A stretch of 64,000 nt of DNA from Streptomyces spiroverticillatus (GTDB lineage Bacteria; Actinomycetota; Actinomycetes; Streptomycetales; Streptomycetaceae), in NCBI GenBank assembly GCA_014650415.1, contig BMUX01000002.1, positions 186,001 through 250,000 on the forward strand. The letters are read 5' to 3'. The translations under genes and the position numbers were made by a program. The stretch's first letter is position 1. Each line of letters opens with the position of its first letter. This document shows positions 35,759-43,970 of the stretch, one piece after another. Below the pieces are notes generated by a model. It was given only the letters and a program-made list of their open reading frames with translations, was not told where the DNA came from and made no database searches.

Positions 35759-36733
35759 TCATCCTGGGCCGCGGTGCGGCGCGGGCGTTGAAGATTCGTG
35801 CTCGATGGGTGCGCGTCGCGCGGGCGTCCGCCGTACGGGCGCCAGCTCCTGTCGTACGGAACTGGGCACGGCCCCGGTGTACTGGCGCACCACCCGCGTC
35901 AGATGCGCCTGGTCGGCGAACCCGTACGCCGCCGCGAGTGCGCGCAGCCCCGGTCCGCCCTCCGCCAGGGCGTGCAGCACGGCCCGTACCCGCACCTGGT
36001 TGCGGTAGGCGGTGAGGGTGCTGCCGGTGACGGCGCGGAAGACCCGGCTGAGGTGGTGCGGGGAGGCGCCCACGGTCCGGGCCAGCTCGTCGAGGGTGAG
36101 GGCGGGCAGGTGCTCCGGGTGGGCCGTCAGGGCAGCGCAGGCATCGGCGGCGAGTCTGCGGTGCGCCTTGGCCGTCGCCGGGCCGCAGGAGCCGCGCACG
36201 GTCCACTGCCCGGCCGCACCGGCGACCCCGTCGAGCAACGCGTGGGTGCGCTCGGTGAGTTCGAAGACGTCCGCGCCCCTGCGGGCGGCTGCGACGAACG
36301 CCCGGTGCCGGAGATCGGTCGCACCGTCCACGGCGACGGCGCGAGCACCGGAGAGGTGGGGTGCGCGGGGGCGGCGGTCGAACCGGTCGGCGAAGTACCG
36401 CGCATCCATCTGGAGGATTGTTGAACGATCCCCCGATCCTGCGGGATGGGCGATGTGGTGCTCGTCGCCCGGGCGCAGCAGATGGCCGCCGGTGACGTCG
36501 ACGAAGAACTCCTCGCCGTTCACCCTGCGCAGGTATCCCCCGGCCCGGGTCAGTGCGACGCCGTACATGTCCTCGCGCCCCGGGCCCACGAACCCCGTGC
36601 GGTCCTCGCAGCAGTGGATGTCGGTCACCGTGAGGGCGTCCGTGCAGAACAACGTCTGCCCGGCACCCCGGCGTTCGCGCACGACCTCGCTCCACCGGGC
36701 GGGCACCCGATCCCCTCCGAAGACCCTGTCCAC
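35759..36733 (-). CDS. AraC family transcriptional regulator
   Basis: 324 residues. The N-terminal half is a cupin-like AraC-binding domain (HLLRPGDEHHIAHP, GEEFFVDVTGG). Residues about 225-310 hold two HTHs: LTLDELARTVGASPHHLSRVF, the Gly in AVTGSTLTAYRNQVRV, and LAAAYGFADQAHLTRVVRQYTG, the PF12833 pattern. The GTG at 36733 follows GGGAGGAGGC directly, a better start than the longer open frame. It starts 11 nt after the stop of the acyltransferase gene, so the two are one operon and it may regulate it. Effector unknown. Confidence 0.92.
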   Translation of the reverse strand: MDRVFGGDRVPARWSEVVRERRGAGQTLFCTDALTVTDIHCCEDRTGFVGPGREDMYGVALTRAGGYLRRVNGEEFFVDVTGGHLLRPGDEHHIAHPAGSGDRSTILQMDARYFADRFDRRPRAPHLSGARAVAVDGATDLRHRAFVAAARRGADVFELTERTHALLDGVAGAAGQWTVRGSCGPATAKAHRRLAADACAALTAHPEHLPALTLDELARTVGASPHHLSRVFRAVTGSTLTAYRNQVRVRAVLHALAEGGPGLRALAAAYGFADQAHLTRVVRQYTGAVPSSVRQELAPVRRTPARRAPIEHESSTPAPHRGPG

Positions 36734-36744
36734 GCCTCCTCCCG

Positions 36745-37737
36745 TCAGAGGGCCAGCGTGCCGACACCGGCGTACCAGTGCCCGCCCGCACGCAGGTGGT
36801 CCCCCACCGCACGCTCCAGCGAGGTGCGCCGGGGCAGCCCGGACACGGGGAGATCGGGGTCGCCGAAGACGAAGCGGACGGTCCACGCGTCGTACTCCTC
36901 CTCCCCCTGGACGATCCGCTCGAACAGGTCCTGGAAGCGCAGGATGCGCGATCCCTCGGGCAGCCGGTCGCGCAACTGCGGGTCGAGCAGCCAGGACTCG
37001 CAGATCGCGATGTCGTGCCGCTCACCGGGGAAGTACCGGGGGAAGAAGGCACGGGCCCATTCCAGGGACGCCGCGCACGCGCTCGGCGAGAGCGGGCCCA
37101 GGAAGTCCGGTATGTGGATGCTCAGGCAGGCGTCACCGACCCTGCCCGGCCGCCCCGCCAGCTCCAGGCAGGAGCCGGCCCACGCCTGCACGTGGGTCCG
37201 CTGGAACTGCAGGCGGCCCAGCTGGAAGATCTCGCCGCGGAAGTGCATCCGGATCCAGTTCGGCACGGACAGCCCGCCCTCGCCGAAGCGCCTGCGGTGC
37301 ACCGCCATGTTGCGCCCGAGGTCGGCCAGCGTGCGCCGGGACACCTCGTCCGGGATGCCCAGAGCGCGGTGGTGGGCGCGTACGTGCGGGAGCATCGCGA
37401 CGAAGACGTTCACCGCGAAGTACCGCCCCGCCGCCCCGTACGCCTCCGGTAGCACCGGGAGCTTCACCCCCCGGCCCGGCACGCCCATGTCGCGCACCAG
37501 CCCCTGGACGCAGCGTTCCAGGAGCCAGCGCCACCCCGGGTCCTCGGTCGTCGTGCGCCGCACGGCGACCAGCGGGTTGATGTCCTCGTGCGGCACCGTG
37601 AGGTCCAGGAGCACCTCGGGCAGCCCGTCCGCCTCCGGCAGTTCGACTGCCGCCCCGACCCCCTCCAGCGCCTCCAGCTCGCGCAGCCAGTCCGCCAGTT
37701 CCGCGTCTTCCCGCAGCGACTTCCGTACGTCCGTCAC
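36745..37737 (-). CDS. Acyltransferase-domain protein (GNAT-like, DUF5596 type)
   Basis: 330 residues. The N-terminal domain shows LLDLTVPHEDINPLVAVRR and a Trp-rich helix GWRWLLERCVQGLVRDMG; the C-terminal half has LGRLQFQRTHVQAW, ACLSIHIPDFLGPLSPSAC, and AICESWLLDPQLRDRLPEGS. This matches, as I recall it, the GNAT-like acyltransferase family with N-acyltransferase N-terminal domain, common as orphan genes in actinomycetes. Substrate unknown. The GTG at 37737 has GGAGGGG 7 nt upstream. In one operon with the AraC regulator and divergent from the ssu leader. The gap 37738-38171 otherwise holds only the leader peptide. Confidence 0.7.
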   Translation of the reverse strand: MTDVRKSLREDAELADWLRELEALEGVGAAVELPEADGLPEVLLDLTVPHEDINPLVAVRRTTTEDPGWRWLLERCVQGLVRDMGVPGRGVKLPVLPEAYGAAGRYFAVNVFVAMLPHVRAHHRALGIPDEVSRRTLADLGRNMAVHRRRFGEGGLSVPNWIRMHFRGEIFQLGRLQFQRTHVQAWAGSCLELAGRPGRVGDACLSIHIPDFLGPLSPSACAASLEWARAFFPRYFPGERHDIAICESWLLDPQLRDRLPEGSRILRFQDLFERIVQGEEEYDAWTVRFVFGDPDLPVSGLPRRTSLERAVGDHLRAGGHWYAGVGTLAL

Positions 37738-37881
37738 AGCCCGCCCCTCCCGCTCGATGCCTCCGCCTGAATCCCCGCCATGACCCGCACCCCGCACCAC
37801 TCCGTCCACATGCCGAGACGAGCTCATCCACCATCCGGACTTCGGTTGTGACGCGACGCCCCCGGCGGAGAAGATGCGGAC

Positions 37882-37977
37882 ATGGCCCCTGCTCTCGTAT
37901 CGCGTCGTCACGTGGATCTGCTGCGTGTCTCGACCATGCTCTGTCGGGCCATCTCCTGCCGTACATACGGCTGCTGA
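37882..37977 (+). CDS. Cys-containing leader peptide of the ssu operon (attenuator)
   Basis: 31 residues, too short for automatic calling. The sequence MAPALVSRRHVDLLRVST...CRAISCRTYGC has the actinobacterial sulfur-leader signature RRHVDLxRV and three Cys codons (positions 21, 26, 31), the last being the final sense codon before TGA. GGAGAAG stands 8 nt before the ATG. In mycobacteria and Streptomyces such peptides sit before sulfur-acquisition genes: slow translation of Cys codons when cysteine is low remodels the mRNA and lets downstream genes be expressed. ssuD begins 194 nt downstream, with a leader containing CGGGC-AAA-CGCCCCG (about 38000-38015). Mechanism inferred; similarity is visible. 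Confidence 0.85.
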   Translation: MAPALVSRRHVDLLRVSTMLCRAISCRTYGC

Positions 37978-38171
37978 CACTCGTTCAGCCACTTTTCCCG
38001 CACGGGCAAACGCCCCGCTCCGCAGTGACGGACTCGCACCGCACCTGACCGCCTCTTTCCAGGGGCGTCGTCCCGCTGTGCCGCCGCGCCCCCCTTGCTT
38101 CCCTTCCGTACGGTTCCCTGTCGCACCTGTGCGTCACGGGGCCGTCCCCTGCCTGCTTCCCGAGGTCCTCC

Positions 38172-39350
38172 ATGCCCAGCACCGTGCCCGCAGCCACGCC
38201 CGGCGCCCATTCCAGCACCAGTACCGGTGCCAGGAAACAGCCCCTGTTGCACTGGTTCCTGCCCACCGGCGGCGACGGCCGCGACCCCGGCGGCGTCACC
38301 GCCGTGCAGGGGCGCACGGACGCCGCCACCCGCCGCCCCGCCGACATCGGCTACCTCTCGCAGGTGGCCCGCGCCGCCGAACAGGCCGGATTCCACTCGC
38401 TGTTGACGCCCGTGGGCCTCGGCTGCGTGGACCCGTGGATACTCACCGCCGCCCTCGCCCAGCACACCGAGAAGATCGGCTTCCTGGTCGCCTTCCGGGC
38501 CGGATTCGCCAGCCCCACGCTGCTGGCCCAGCAGGCGGACGCGTTCCGCCGGTTCGCGGGCGGCCGGCTGCGGCTGAACGTCGTCACCGGCGGCGACCCC
38601 GTCGAGCAGCGGGCGTACGGCGACCACTTGGCGCACGACGAGCGGTACGCCCGCACCGCCGAGCTGATGGCCGCCCTGCGCGCCCTCCTGGAGGGCAAGG
38701 ACGCCGACCACACGGGCGACCACTTCCGCCTGGAGGGCGCCCGCCTGGTCGACCCCGCCGTGCAGCACCCGGTGCCCCTGTACTTCGGCGGCGCCTCCCC
38801 CGCGGCCGAGGACGTCGCCGCCGCGCACGCCGACGTACAACTGCTGTGGGGCGAGCCCCCGACGGCGATCGCCGAGCGCATCGCGCGGCTGCGGGCGAAG
38901 ACGGAGGCGGTGCGCGGGGAGAGCGCGTCGCTGCGGTTCGGGCTGCGGCTGCACGTCATCGCCCGTGACACCGCCGACCAGGCGTGGGCGGAGGCGGACC
39001 GCATCCTGTCCCGGCTCGACCCGGAGGCGGTGCGCGCGAGCCAGGCCCGGTTCGCGGCGATGGACTCCGTGGGGCAGGCCCGGATGGCCGCCCTGCACGG
39101 CGGCAGCGCCGACGCCGCCCAGCTGGAGATCGCCCCCAACCTCTGGGCCGGCATCGGTCTCGTACGGGAAGGCGCGGGCACCGCACTGGTGGGCTCGCAC
39201 GAGGAAGTCGCCCAGCGGCTGTACGAGTACCGGGCGCTCGGCGTCGACGAGTTCGTGCTCTCCGGCTACCCGCACCTGGAGGAGGCGTACCGGGTCGGCG
39301 AGGAGGTCGCCCCGCGCCTGCGCGCCCTCGTAGAGGCGGCCGGTGCATGA
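38172..39350 (+). CDS. ssuD: FMNH2-dependent alkanesulfonate monooxygenase
   Basis: 392 residues, a luciferase-like (LLM) flavin monooxygenase that releases sulfite from alkanesulfonates with FMNH2 and O2. Visible: LHWFLPTGGDGRDPGG, IGYLSQVARAAEQAGFHSLL, GFLVAFRAGFASPTLLAQQA, GGRLRLNVVTGGDPVEQRAYGD, VPLYFGGASPAA and FGLRLHVIARDT, all close to SsuD. The usual flavin reductase partner (SsuE) is not in this operon and may be elsewhere. ssuC starts inside its stop (ATGA). It heads the operon after the leader peptide. Confidence 0.95.
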   Translation: MPSTVPAATPGAHSSTSTGARKQPLLHWFLPTGGDGRDPGGVTAVQGRTDAATRRPADIGYLSQVARAAEQAGFHSLLTPVGLGCVDPWILTAALAQHTEKIGFLVAFRAGFASPTLLAQQADAFRRFAGGRLRLNVVTGGDPVEQRAYGDHLAHDERYARTAELMAALRALLEGKDADHTGDHFRLEGARLVDPAVQHPVPLYFGGASPAAEDVAAAHADVQLLWGEPPTAIAERIARLRAKTEAVRGESASLRFGLRLHVIARDTADQAWAEADRILSRLDPEAVRASQARFAAMDSVGQARMAALHGGSADAAQLEIAPNLWAGIGLVREGAGTALVGSHEEVAQRLYEYRALGVDEFVLSGYPHLEEAYRVGEEVAPRLRALVEAAGA

Positions 39351-40228
39351 CGCTCACCACCGCCCCCAAGAAGCCCGCCGCCGCCCCGGAGAAGCCCGCC
39401 CCCACCACACCCCGCACCGCGCCCCGCTTCGCCGCCCTCCGCTGGGCCGCCCTCCGCTGGGCCGCCCTGCGCCTGGTCGCCCTGGCCGTCCTGCTGGGCG
39501 CCTGGCAGCTGGTGGTCGCGGCGGAGCTCTGGCCGCGCGTCCTGGTGCCCTCCCCCGGCGAGGTGTGGCACCAGTTCGTGCAGTCCTCGACCGTCCACGA
39601 CGGGGTGCGCGGGCAGAGCGGCCACCTGCTGATCGAGCACCTGGGCGTGAGCCTGCGCCGCATCGGCATCGGCACCGGGTACGCGGTCCTCGCAGGTGTG
39701 CCGCTGGGGCTGCTGATCGGCGCGGTCCGCCCGATCGCCGTCGTCCTGGAACCCGCCGTGACGTTCCTGCGGACGCTGCCGCCGCTGGCGTACCTCTCGC
39801 TGCTCGTCATCTGGTTCGGCATCGACGAGTCGCCGAAGGTGTGGCTGCTGATCATCGCCTCCCTGCCGCCGATCGCCGCCGCGACAGCCGCTGCCGTACG
39901 CACGGTTCCCGAGCACCTCATAGAGGCGGCCCGCGCCCTGGGCGCGGGCCCGCTGTCACTGCTGCTGTCGGTACGGCTGCCCTCGGCGCTCCCCGAGATC
40001 CTCACCGGTGTGCGCATCGCCGTCGGCGTCGCGTACACCTCCGTGGTCGCGGCGGAGACCATCAACGGCGTCCCCGGCATCGGCGGCATGATCCGCGACG
40101 CCCAGCGCTACAACCAGACCGCCGTCGTCATCGTCGGCATCATCGCCATCGGCCTGTCCGGCATCCTCCTCGACGCCCTCCTCAAGGGCCTGGAGCGCGC
40201 CCTCGTGCCCTGGCGCGGCCGCAAATGA
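39347..40228 (+). CDS. ssuC: Sulfonate ABC transporter permease
   Basis: 293 residues with six membrane helices and the permease EAA-type loop (HLIEAARALGAGPLSLLLSVRLP). The N-terminus is a 35-residue Ala/Pro/Lys tail with an internal triplicate LRWAA (from a short DNA repeat). It starts within the ssuD stop (ATGA), meaning translational coupling. Together with SsuA and SsuB it imports alkanesulfonates (taurine-like or aliphatic). Confidence 0.93.
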   Translation: MTLTTAPKKPAAAPEKPAPTTPRTAPRFAALRWAALRWAALRLVALAVLLGAWQLVVAAELWPRVLVPSPGEVWHQFVQSSTVHDGVRGQSGHLLIEHLGVSLRRIGIGTGYAVLAGVPLGLLIGAVRPIAVVLEPAVTFLRTLPPLAYLSLLVIWFGIDESPKVWLLIIASLPPIAAATAAAVRTVPEHLIEAARALGAGPLSLLLSVRLPSALPEILTGVRIAVGVAYTSVVAAETINGVPGIGGMIRDAQRYNQTAVVIVGIIAIGLSGILLDALLKGLERALVPWRGRK

Positions 40229-40272
40229 CCACCCAGGCCACCCAGCCCACTCACACCCACCGGAGCCCCGCC

Positions 40273-41322
40273 ATGTCCCCGTTCAGCCGCCGCGCCCTCC
40301 TCCTCGCGGCCACCGGCGCCCTCACCGCCCTCACCGCGACCGCCTGCGGCTTCGGCGGCTCCGAGAGCGCGGGCAGCACCGACGCGTCCGGCAAGACCGT
40401 CGTCCGCATCGCCTACCAGGCGATACCCAACGCCGACCTGGTGGTGAAGAACCAGCGCCTGCTGGAGAAGGCCCTGCCGGACGTGTCCGTGAAGTGGGTC
40501 AAGTTCGACTCCGGCGGCGACGTCAACACCGCGGTGATCGCCGGTTCGGTGGACCTGGGGCTCGCGGGCTCCAGCCCCGTCACCAAGGGCCTCTCCGCGC
40601 CCCTGAACATCCCGTACAAGGTGCTCTGGATCCACGACCTGATCGGCGACAACGAAGCCCTCGTCGCCAAGAAGGGCATCAACGGCGTCAAGGACCTGGC
40701 GGGCAAGAAGGTCGCCACCCCCTTCGGCTCGACCTCGCACTACTCGCTGCTGGCCGCCCTGAAGTCGGCGGGCGTCCCCGCGGACAAGGTGCAGGTGCTC
40801 GACCTCCAGCCGCAGGACGCGCTCGCCGCGTGGAAGCGCGGCGACATCGACGCCGCGTACGTGTGGACGCCGACCCTGGACGAACTGACCAAGGACGGCA
40901 AGATCCTCACCACCAGCCGCCAGGTCGCCGACGCGGGCAAGCCGACCGCCGACCTCGGCATCGTCACCGACGCCTTCGCCAAGGAGCACCCCGAGGTCGT
41001 CACCGCCTGGCTCAAGGCCCAGGACCAGGCCGTCAAGCAGGCCAAGTCCGACCCGGCGAAGGCGGCGGCCTCCATCGGCAAGGAGCTGAACGTCTCGCCC
41101 GCCGACGCACAGCGGCAGCTGAAGCAGTTGGTACTGCTCACGGCGAAGGAGCAGACGGGCGCCGACTACCTGGGCCGCCCCGGCGCCCCCGGCAAGCTGG
41201 CCGCGAACCTGCGGGACGCCGCCGGGTTCCTGAAGGGGCAGAAGGCCGTGGACGCGGTGCCGCCGCTCGCGGACTTCCAGAAGGCGCTCGCCGTCGAGGA
41301 GTTGAACCGTGCCGCAGGCTGA
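40273..41322 (+). CDS. ssuA: Sulfonate ABC transporter substrate-binding lipoprotein
   Basis: 349 residues. SRRALLLAATGALTALTATAC is a TAT-like lipoprotein signal with Cys25 as lipidated residue. The binding fold shows VVRIAYQAIPNADLV, GGDVNTAVIAGSVDLGLAGSSP, KKVATPFGSTSHYSLLAAL, DAAYVWTPTLDEL. This is the sulfonate/taurine binding type. I start at 40273 (GGAG 7 nt upstream); an in-frame ATG at 40225 overlaps the ssuC stop and would add 16 residues before the signal. The end overlaps the ssuB start by 14 nt. Confidence 0.92.
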   Translation: MSPFSRRALLLAATGALTALTATACGFGGSESAGSTDASGKTVVRIAYQAIPNADLVVKNQRLLEKALPDVSVKWVKFDSGGDVNTAVIAGSVDLGLAGSSPVTKGLSAPLNIPYKVLWIHDLIGDNEALVAKKGINGVKDLAGKKVATPFGSTSHYSLLAALKSAGVPADKVQVLDLQPQDALAAWKRGDIDAAYVWTPTLDELTKDGKILTTSRQVADAGKPTADLGIVTDAFAKEHPEVVTAWLKAQDQAVKQAKSDPAKAAASIGKELNVSPADAQRQLKQLVLLTAKEQTGADYLGRPGAPGKLAANLRDAAGFLKGQKAVDAVPPLADFQKALAVEELNRAAG

Positions 41323-42124
41323 GACCGTCGTCGCGGGCCCCGAAGTGCTGCTGGAGGACGTCACCGTCCGGTACGGCCGCAACGCGCGCTCCCTGACCAC
41401 CGCTGTCGAGGGCGTCTCGCTCACCCTGGCCGACGGCGAGTTCACCGTCCTGGTGGGCCCGTCCGGCTGCGGCAAGACGACCCTGCTGCGGGTGGTGGCG
41501 GGCTTCGAGCGGGCCACGGAAGGCACCGCTCTGGTACGGGGTTCCGCTCCCGCCCCTGGCACCGGCACCGGTGTCGTCTTCCAGCAGCCACGCCTGTTCC
41601 CGTGGCGCACCGTCGGCGGCAACATCGCCTTCGCGCTCGCCCGGCACGGCGTCCCGCGCGAGCAGCGCGCCGCCCGCACCGCCGAACTGCTGGAGCGGGT
41701 CGGCCTCGCGGGCAAGGCCGCACGGCGCACCTGGGAGCTGTCGGGCGGCCAGCAGCAGCGGGTGGCGATCGCCCGGGCGCTGGCGGGCGAGCCCCGACTG
41801 CTGTTGATGGACGAGCCGTTCGCGGCCCTCGACGCGCTCACCCGTGAGCGCCTCCAGGAGGAAGTGCGCACCCTCGCGGCGACGTCCGGCACCACAGTGC
41901 TGTTCGTGACGCACTCGGCGGAGGAGGCGGTGCTGCTCGGCACGCGTGTGCTGGTGATGGCCGCGCCGCCGGGAAGCCCCGGCCGTATCGTCTCGGAACT
42001 CGCCGTCGACCTGCCGCGCACCTCCGACACCGACCCGGCGGCCCTGCGCGCCACCCCGGATTTCGCCCGGCTGCGGGGCGAGTTGACGGCCACCATGCGG
42101 GAAGCGGCGACGCTGGACGCGTGA
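41309..42124 (+). CDS. ssuB: Sulfonate ABC transporter ATP-binding protein
   Basis: 271 residues. Walker A GPSGCGKT (50-57), Q-loop VFQQPRLFPWRTV, signature LSGGQQQRVAIARAL, Walker B LLLMDEPFAALD, and the H-loop VTHSAEEAVLL are all present. It powers SsuC. The GTG start lies inside the ssuA gene, with GAGGAG upstream. The last gene of the operon; a strong hairpin starts at the next base. Confidence 0.94.
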   Translation: MPQAETVVAGPEVLLEDVTVRYGRNARSLTTAVEGVSLTLADGEFTVLVGPSGCGKTTLLRVVAGFERATEGTALVRGSAPAPGTGTGVVFQQPRLFPWRTVGGNIAFALARHGVPREQRAARTAELLERVGLAGKAARRTWELSGGQQQRVAIARALAGEPRLLLMDEPFAALDALTRERLQEEVRTLAATSGTTVLFVTHSAEEAVLLGTRVLVMAAPPGSPGRIVSELAVDLPRTSDTDPAALRATPDFARLRGELTATMREAATLDA

Positions 42125-42161
42125 GTGCGGGGCGCCGCTCGCACACAGCGGCGCCCCGCAC
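42125..42161. terminator. Bidirectional terminator between ssuB and coaE
   Basis: Perfect 15-bp stem GTGCGGGGCGCCGCT / AGCGGCGCCCCGCAC with a 7-nt loop, starting at the base after the ssuB stop. Confidence 0.9.
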
Positions 42162-42175
42162 CGTACAGGAAAAGG

Positions 42176-42781
42176 TCAGCTCCCCAGCCCCGCCCGCTCC
42201 CTCAGCTCCTGCCAGACCTTGCGCACCTGGGGCTCCAGCGCCTCCAGCGGCCCGTCGTTGTCGATCACCAGGTCGGCGACGGCGAGCCGCTGCTCGCGCG
42301 TGGCCTGCGCCGCCATCCGCCCGCGCGCGTCCTCCTCGGAGGTCCCGCGCAGCCGCACCAGCCGGTCCAACTGGGTCTCGGGGGACGCGTCCACGACGAC
42401 CACCAGGTCGTACAGCGGCGCCAGTGCGTTCTCCGTCAGCAGGGGTACGTCGTGGACGACGACGGCGTCGGCGGCCGCGGCCTGCTCCAGCTCGGCGGAG
42501 CGTGCGCCCACCAGCGGGTGCACGATCGCGTTCAGGACCTTCAGCTGCTGCGGGTCGGCGAAGACGATCGCCCCCAGCGCGGGCCGGTCCAGCGCGCCCT
42601 CCGGCGTCAGGATGTCCTTGCCGAACGCCGCCACCACGGCGTCGAGCCCGGGAGTCCCGGGCTCGACGACCTCACGCGCGATCTTGTCGGCGTCCACGAC
42701 GACCGCGCCGTACGACGCGAGCAGCCGCGACACTTCACTCTTGCCGGCGCCGATACCACCGGTCAGGCCCACTCTCAGCAT
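42176..42781 (-). CDS. coaE: Dephospho-CoA kinase
   Basis: 201 residues; the last step of CoA synthesis, phosphorylating the 3'-OH of dephospho-CoA. P-loop GGIGAGKS (8-15), [45 protein letters not shown] and [17 protein letters not shown] are diagnostic. It starts 31 nt after the PAC2-type gene. A -10-like TAGGCT (42789-42794) 7 nt before the ATG suggests a leaderless promoter of its own. Confidence 0.95.
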   Translation of the reverse strand: MLRVGLTGGIGAGKSEVSRLLASYGAVVVDADKIAREVVEPGTPGLDAVVAAFGKDILTPEGALDRPALGAIVFADPQQLKVLNAIVHPLVGARSAELEQAAAADAVVVHDVPLLTENALAPLYDLVVVVDASPETQLDRLVRLRGTSEEDARGRMAAQATREQRLAVADLVIDNDGPLEALEPQVRKVWQELRERAGLGS

Positions 42782-42812
42782 GACCGGCAGCCTAGAACGC
42801 CCGTCCGGCGAC

Positions 42813-43751
42813 CTACAGGTCGCCCTCCCGCTCCGCGAGGAACTTCTCGAATTCCAGGCCGATCTCGTCCGCCGACGGCAGGTCCTTGGCCTCCGCGACG
42901 AGGCTGCCGCGCGTCTCCGCGCCCGCCACCGCGTCGTACTGGTGCTCAAGGCCCTGGACCAGCGCGACCAGTTCCTCGTCGCCCTCGCCGACCTGGCGGT
43001 CGATCTCGTCCTGCGTGCGGCGGGCCTCTGTGCGCAGCGCGTGCGCCACCGAGGGCAGCACCAGCCCCGTCGCCGCCGTGATCGCCTCCAGGACGGTCAG
43101 CGCCGAGTCCGGGTAGGCGGAGCGCGCCACATAGTGCGGCACGTGCGCGGCGACGCCGAGGACGTCGTGGCCCGCCTCCGTCAGCCGGTACTCGACCAGC
43201 GACTCCGCCGACCCCGGCACCTGCGCCTCGTCGAACGGGCTGCGGTGCCCCGGCACCAGGTCGGTGCGGTTGCCGTGCGGGGTCAGGCCCACCGGGCGGG
43301 TGTGCGGGACGCCCATCGGGATGCCGTGGAAGTTCACCGCGAGGCGCACCCCGAGGCGCTCCACGATCTGGCGCACCGCCGCCGAGAACCGCTCCCACTC
43401 GACGTCCGGCTCGGGCCCGGAGAGCAGCAGGAACGGGGCGCCCGTGGCGTCCTGCACCAGGTGCACTTCGAGCGAGGGCGTCTCGTAGTCCGACCACTGG
43501 TCACGCTTGAACGTCAGCAGGGGGCGGCGGGCCCGGTAGTCCACCAGCCGGTCGTGGTCGAAGCGCGCCACGACCTGGTGGGGCAGCGTGTCCAGCAGCT
43601 TCTCGACGATCTGGTCGCCGGTCTCCCCCGCGTCGATATAGCCGTCGAAGTGGTAGAGCATGACAAGTCCGGCCGACTCCTGGGCCAGCGCCATGTCGAC
43701 GACGGCCAGCCCCTTCGGCTCCCATGCGTACAAACCCTGCGGATCAAGCAC
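42813..43751 (-). CDS. PAC2 family protein (proteasome-assembly chaperone fold)
   Basis: 312 residues. The PAC2 pattern is [46 protein letters not shown] and [20 protein letters not shown]. In actinomycetes this family lies near coaE and rpsA; it has been linked to proteasome assembly only by fold, so its function here is open. GTG start at 43751 with GAGGAGG 11 nt upstream. The interval 43752-43970 shows nothing but short CGACCAC-type repeats. Confidence 0.88.
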   Translation of the reverse strand: MLDPQGLYAWEPKGLAVVDMALAQESAGLVMLYHFDGYIDAGETGDQIVEKLLDTLPHQVVARFDHDRLVDYRARRPLLTFKRDQWSDYETPSLEVHLVQDATGAPFLLLSGPEPDVEWERFSAAVRQIVERLGVRLAVNFHGIPMGVPHTRPVGLTPHGNRTDLVPGHRSPFDEAQVPGSAESLVEYRLTEAGHDVLGVAAHVPHYVARSAYPDSALTVLEAITAATGLVLPSVAHALRTEARRTQDEIDRQVGEGDEELVALVQGLEHQYDAVAGAETRGSLVAEAKDLPSADEIGLEFEKFLAEREGDL

Positions 43752-43970
43752 GATTCCCGCTACCTCCTCGCGTTTCACAGGGAAGAACGTGCCGCAGGGC
43801 GTGGGCATTCCCTCCGACGGCCCCTTCCCTCATACGAGTGGACAAGCCCACAAGCGGGAACCGCACCAAGATCACCTAAACCGGGCGGACCGAACCACAA
43901 TCGGGATCACGATCTCGACCACAACCAGGACTGCGACCACGACCCCGCCCGCGCCCCCGCCCGCGACCGC

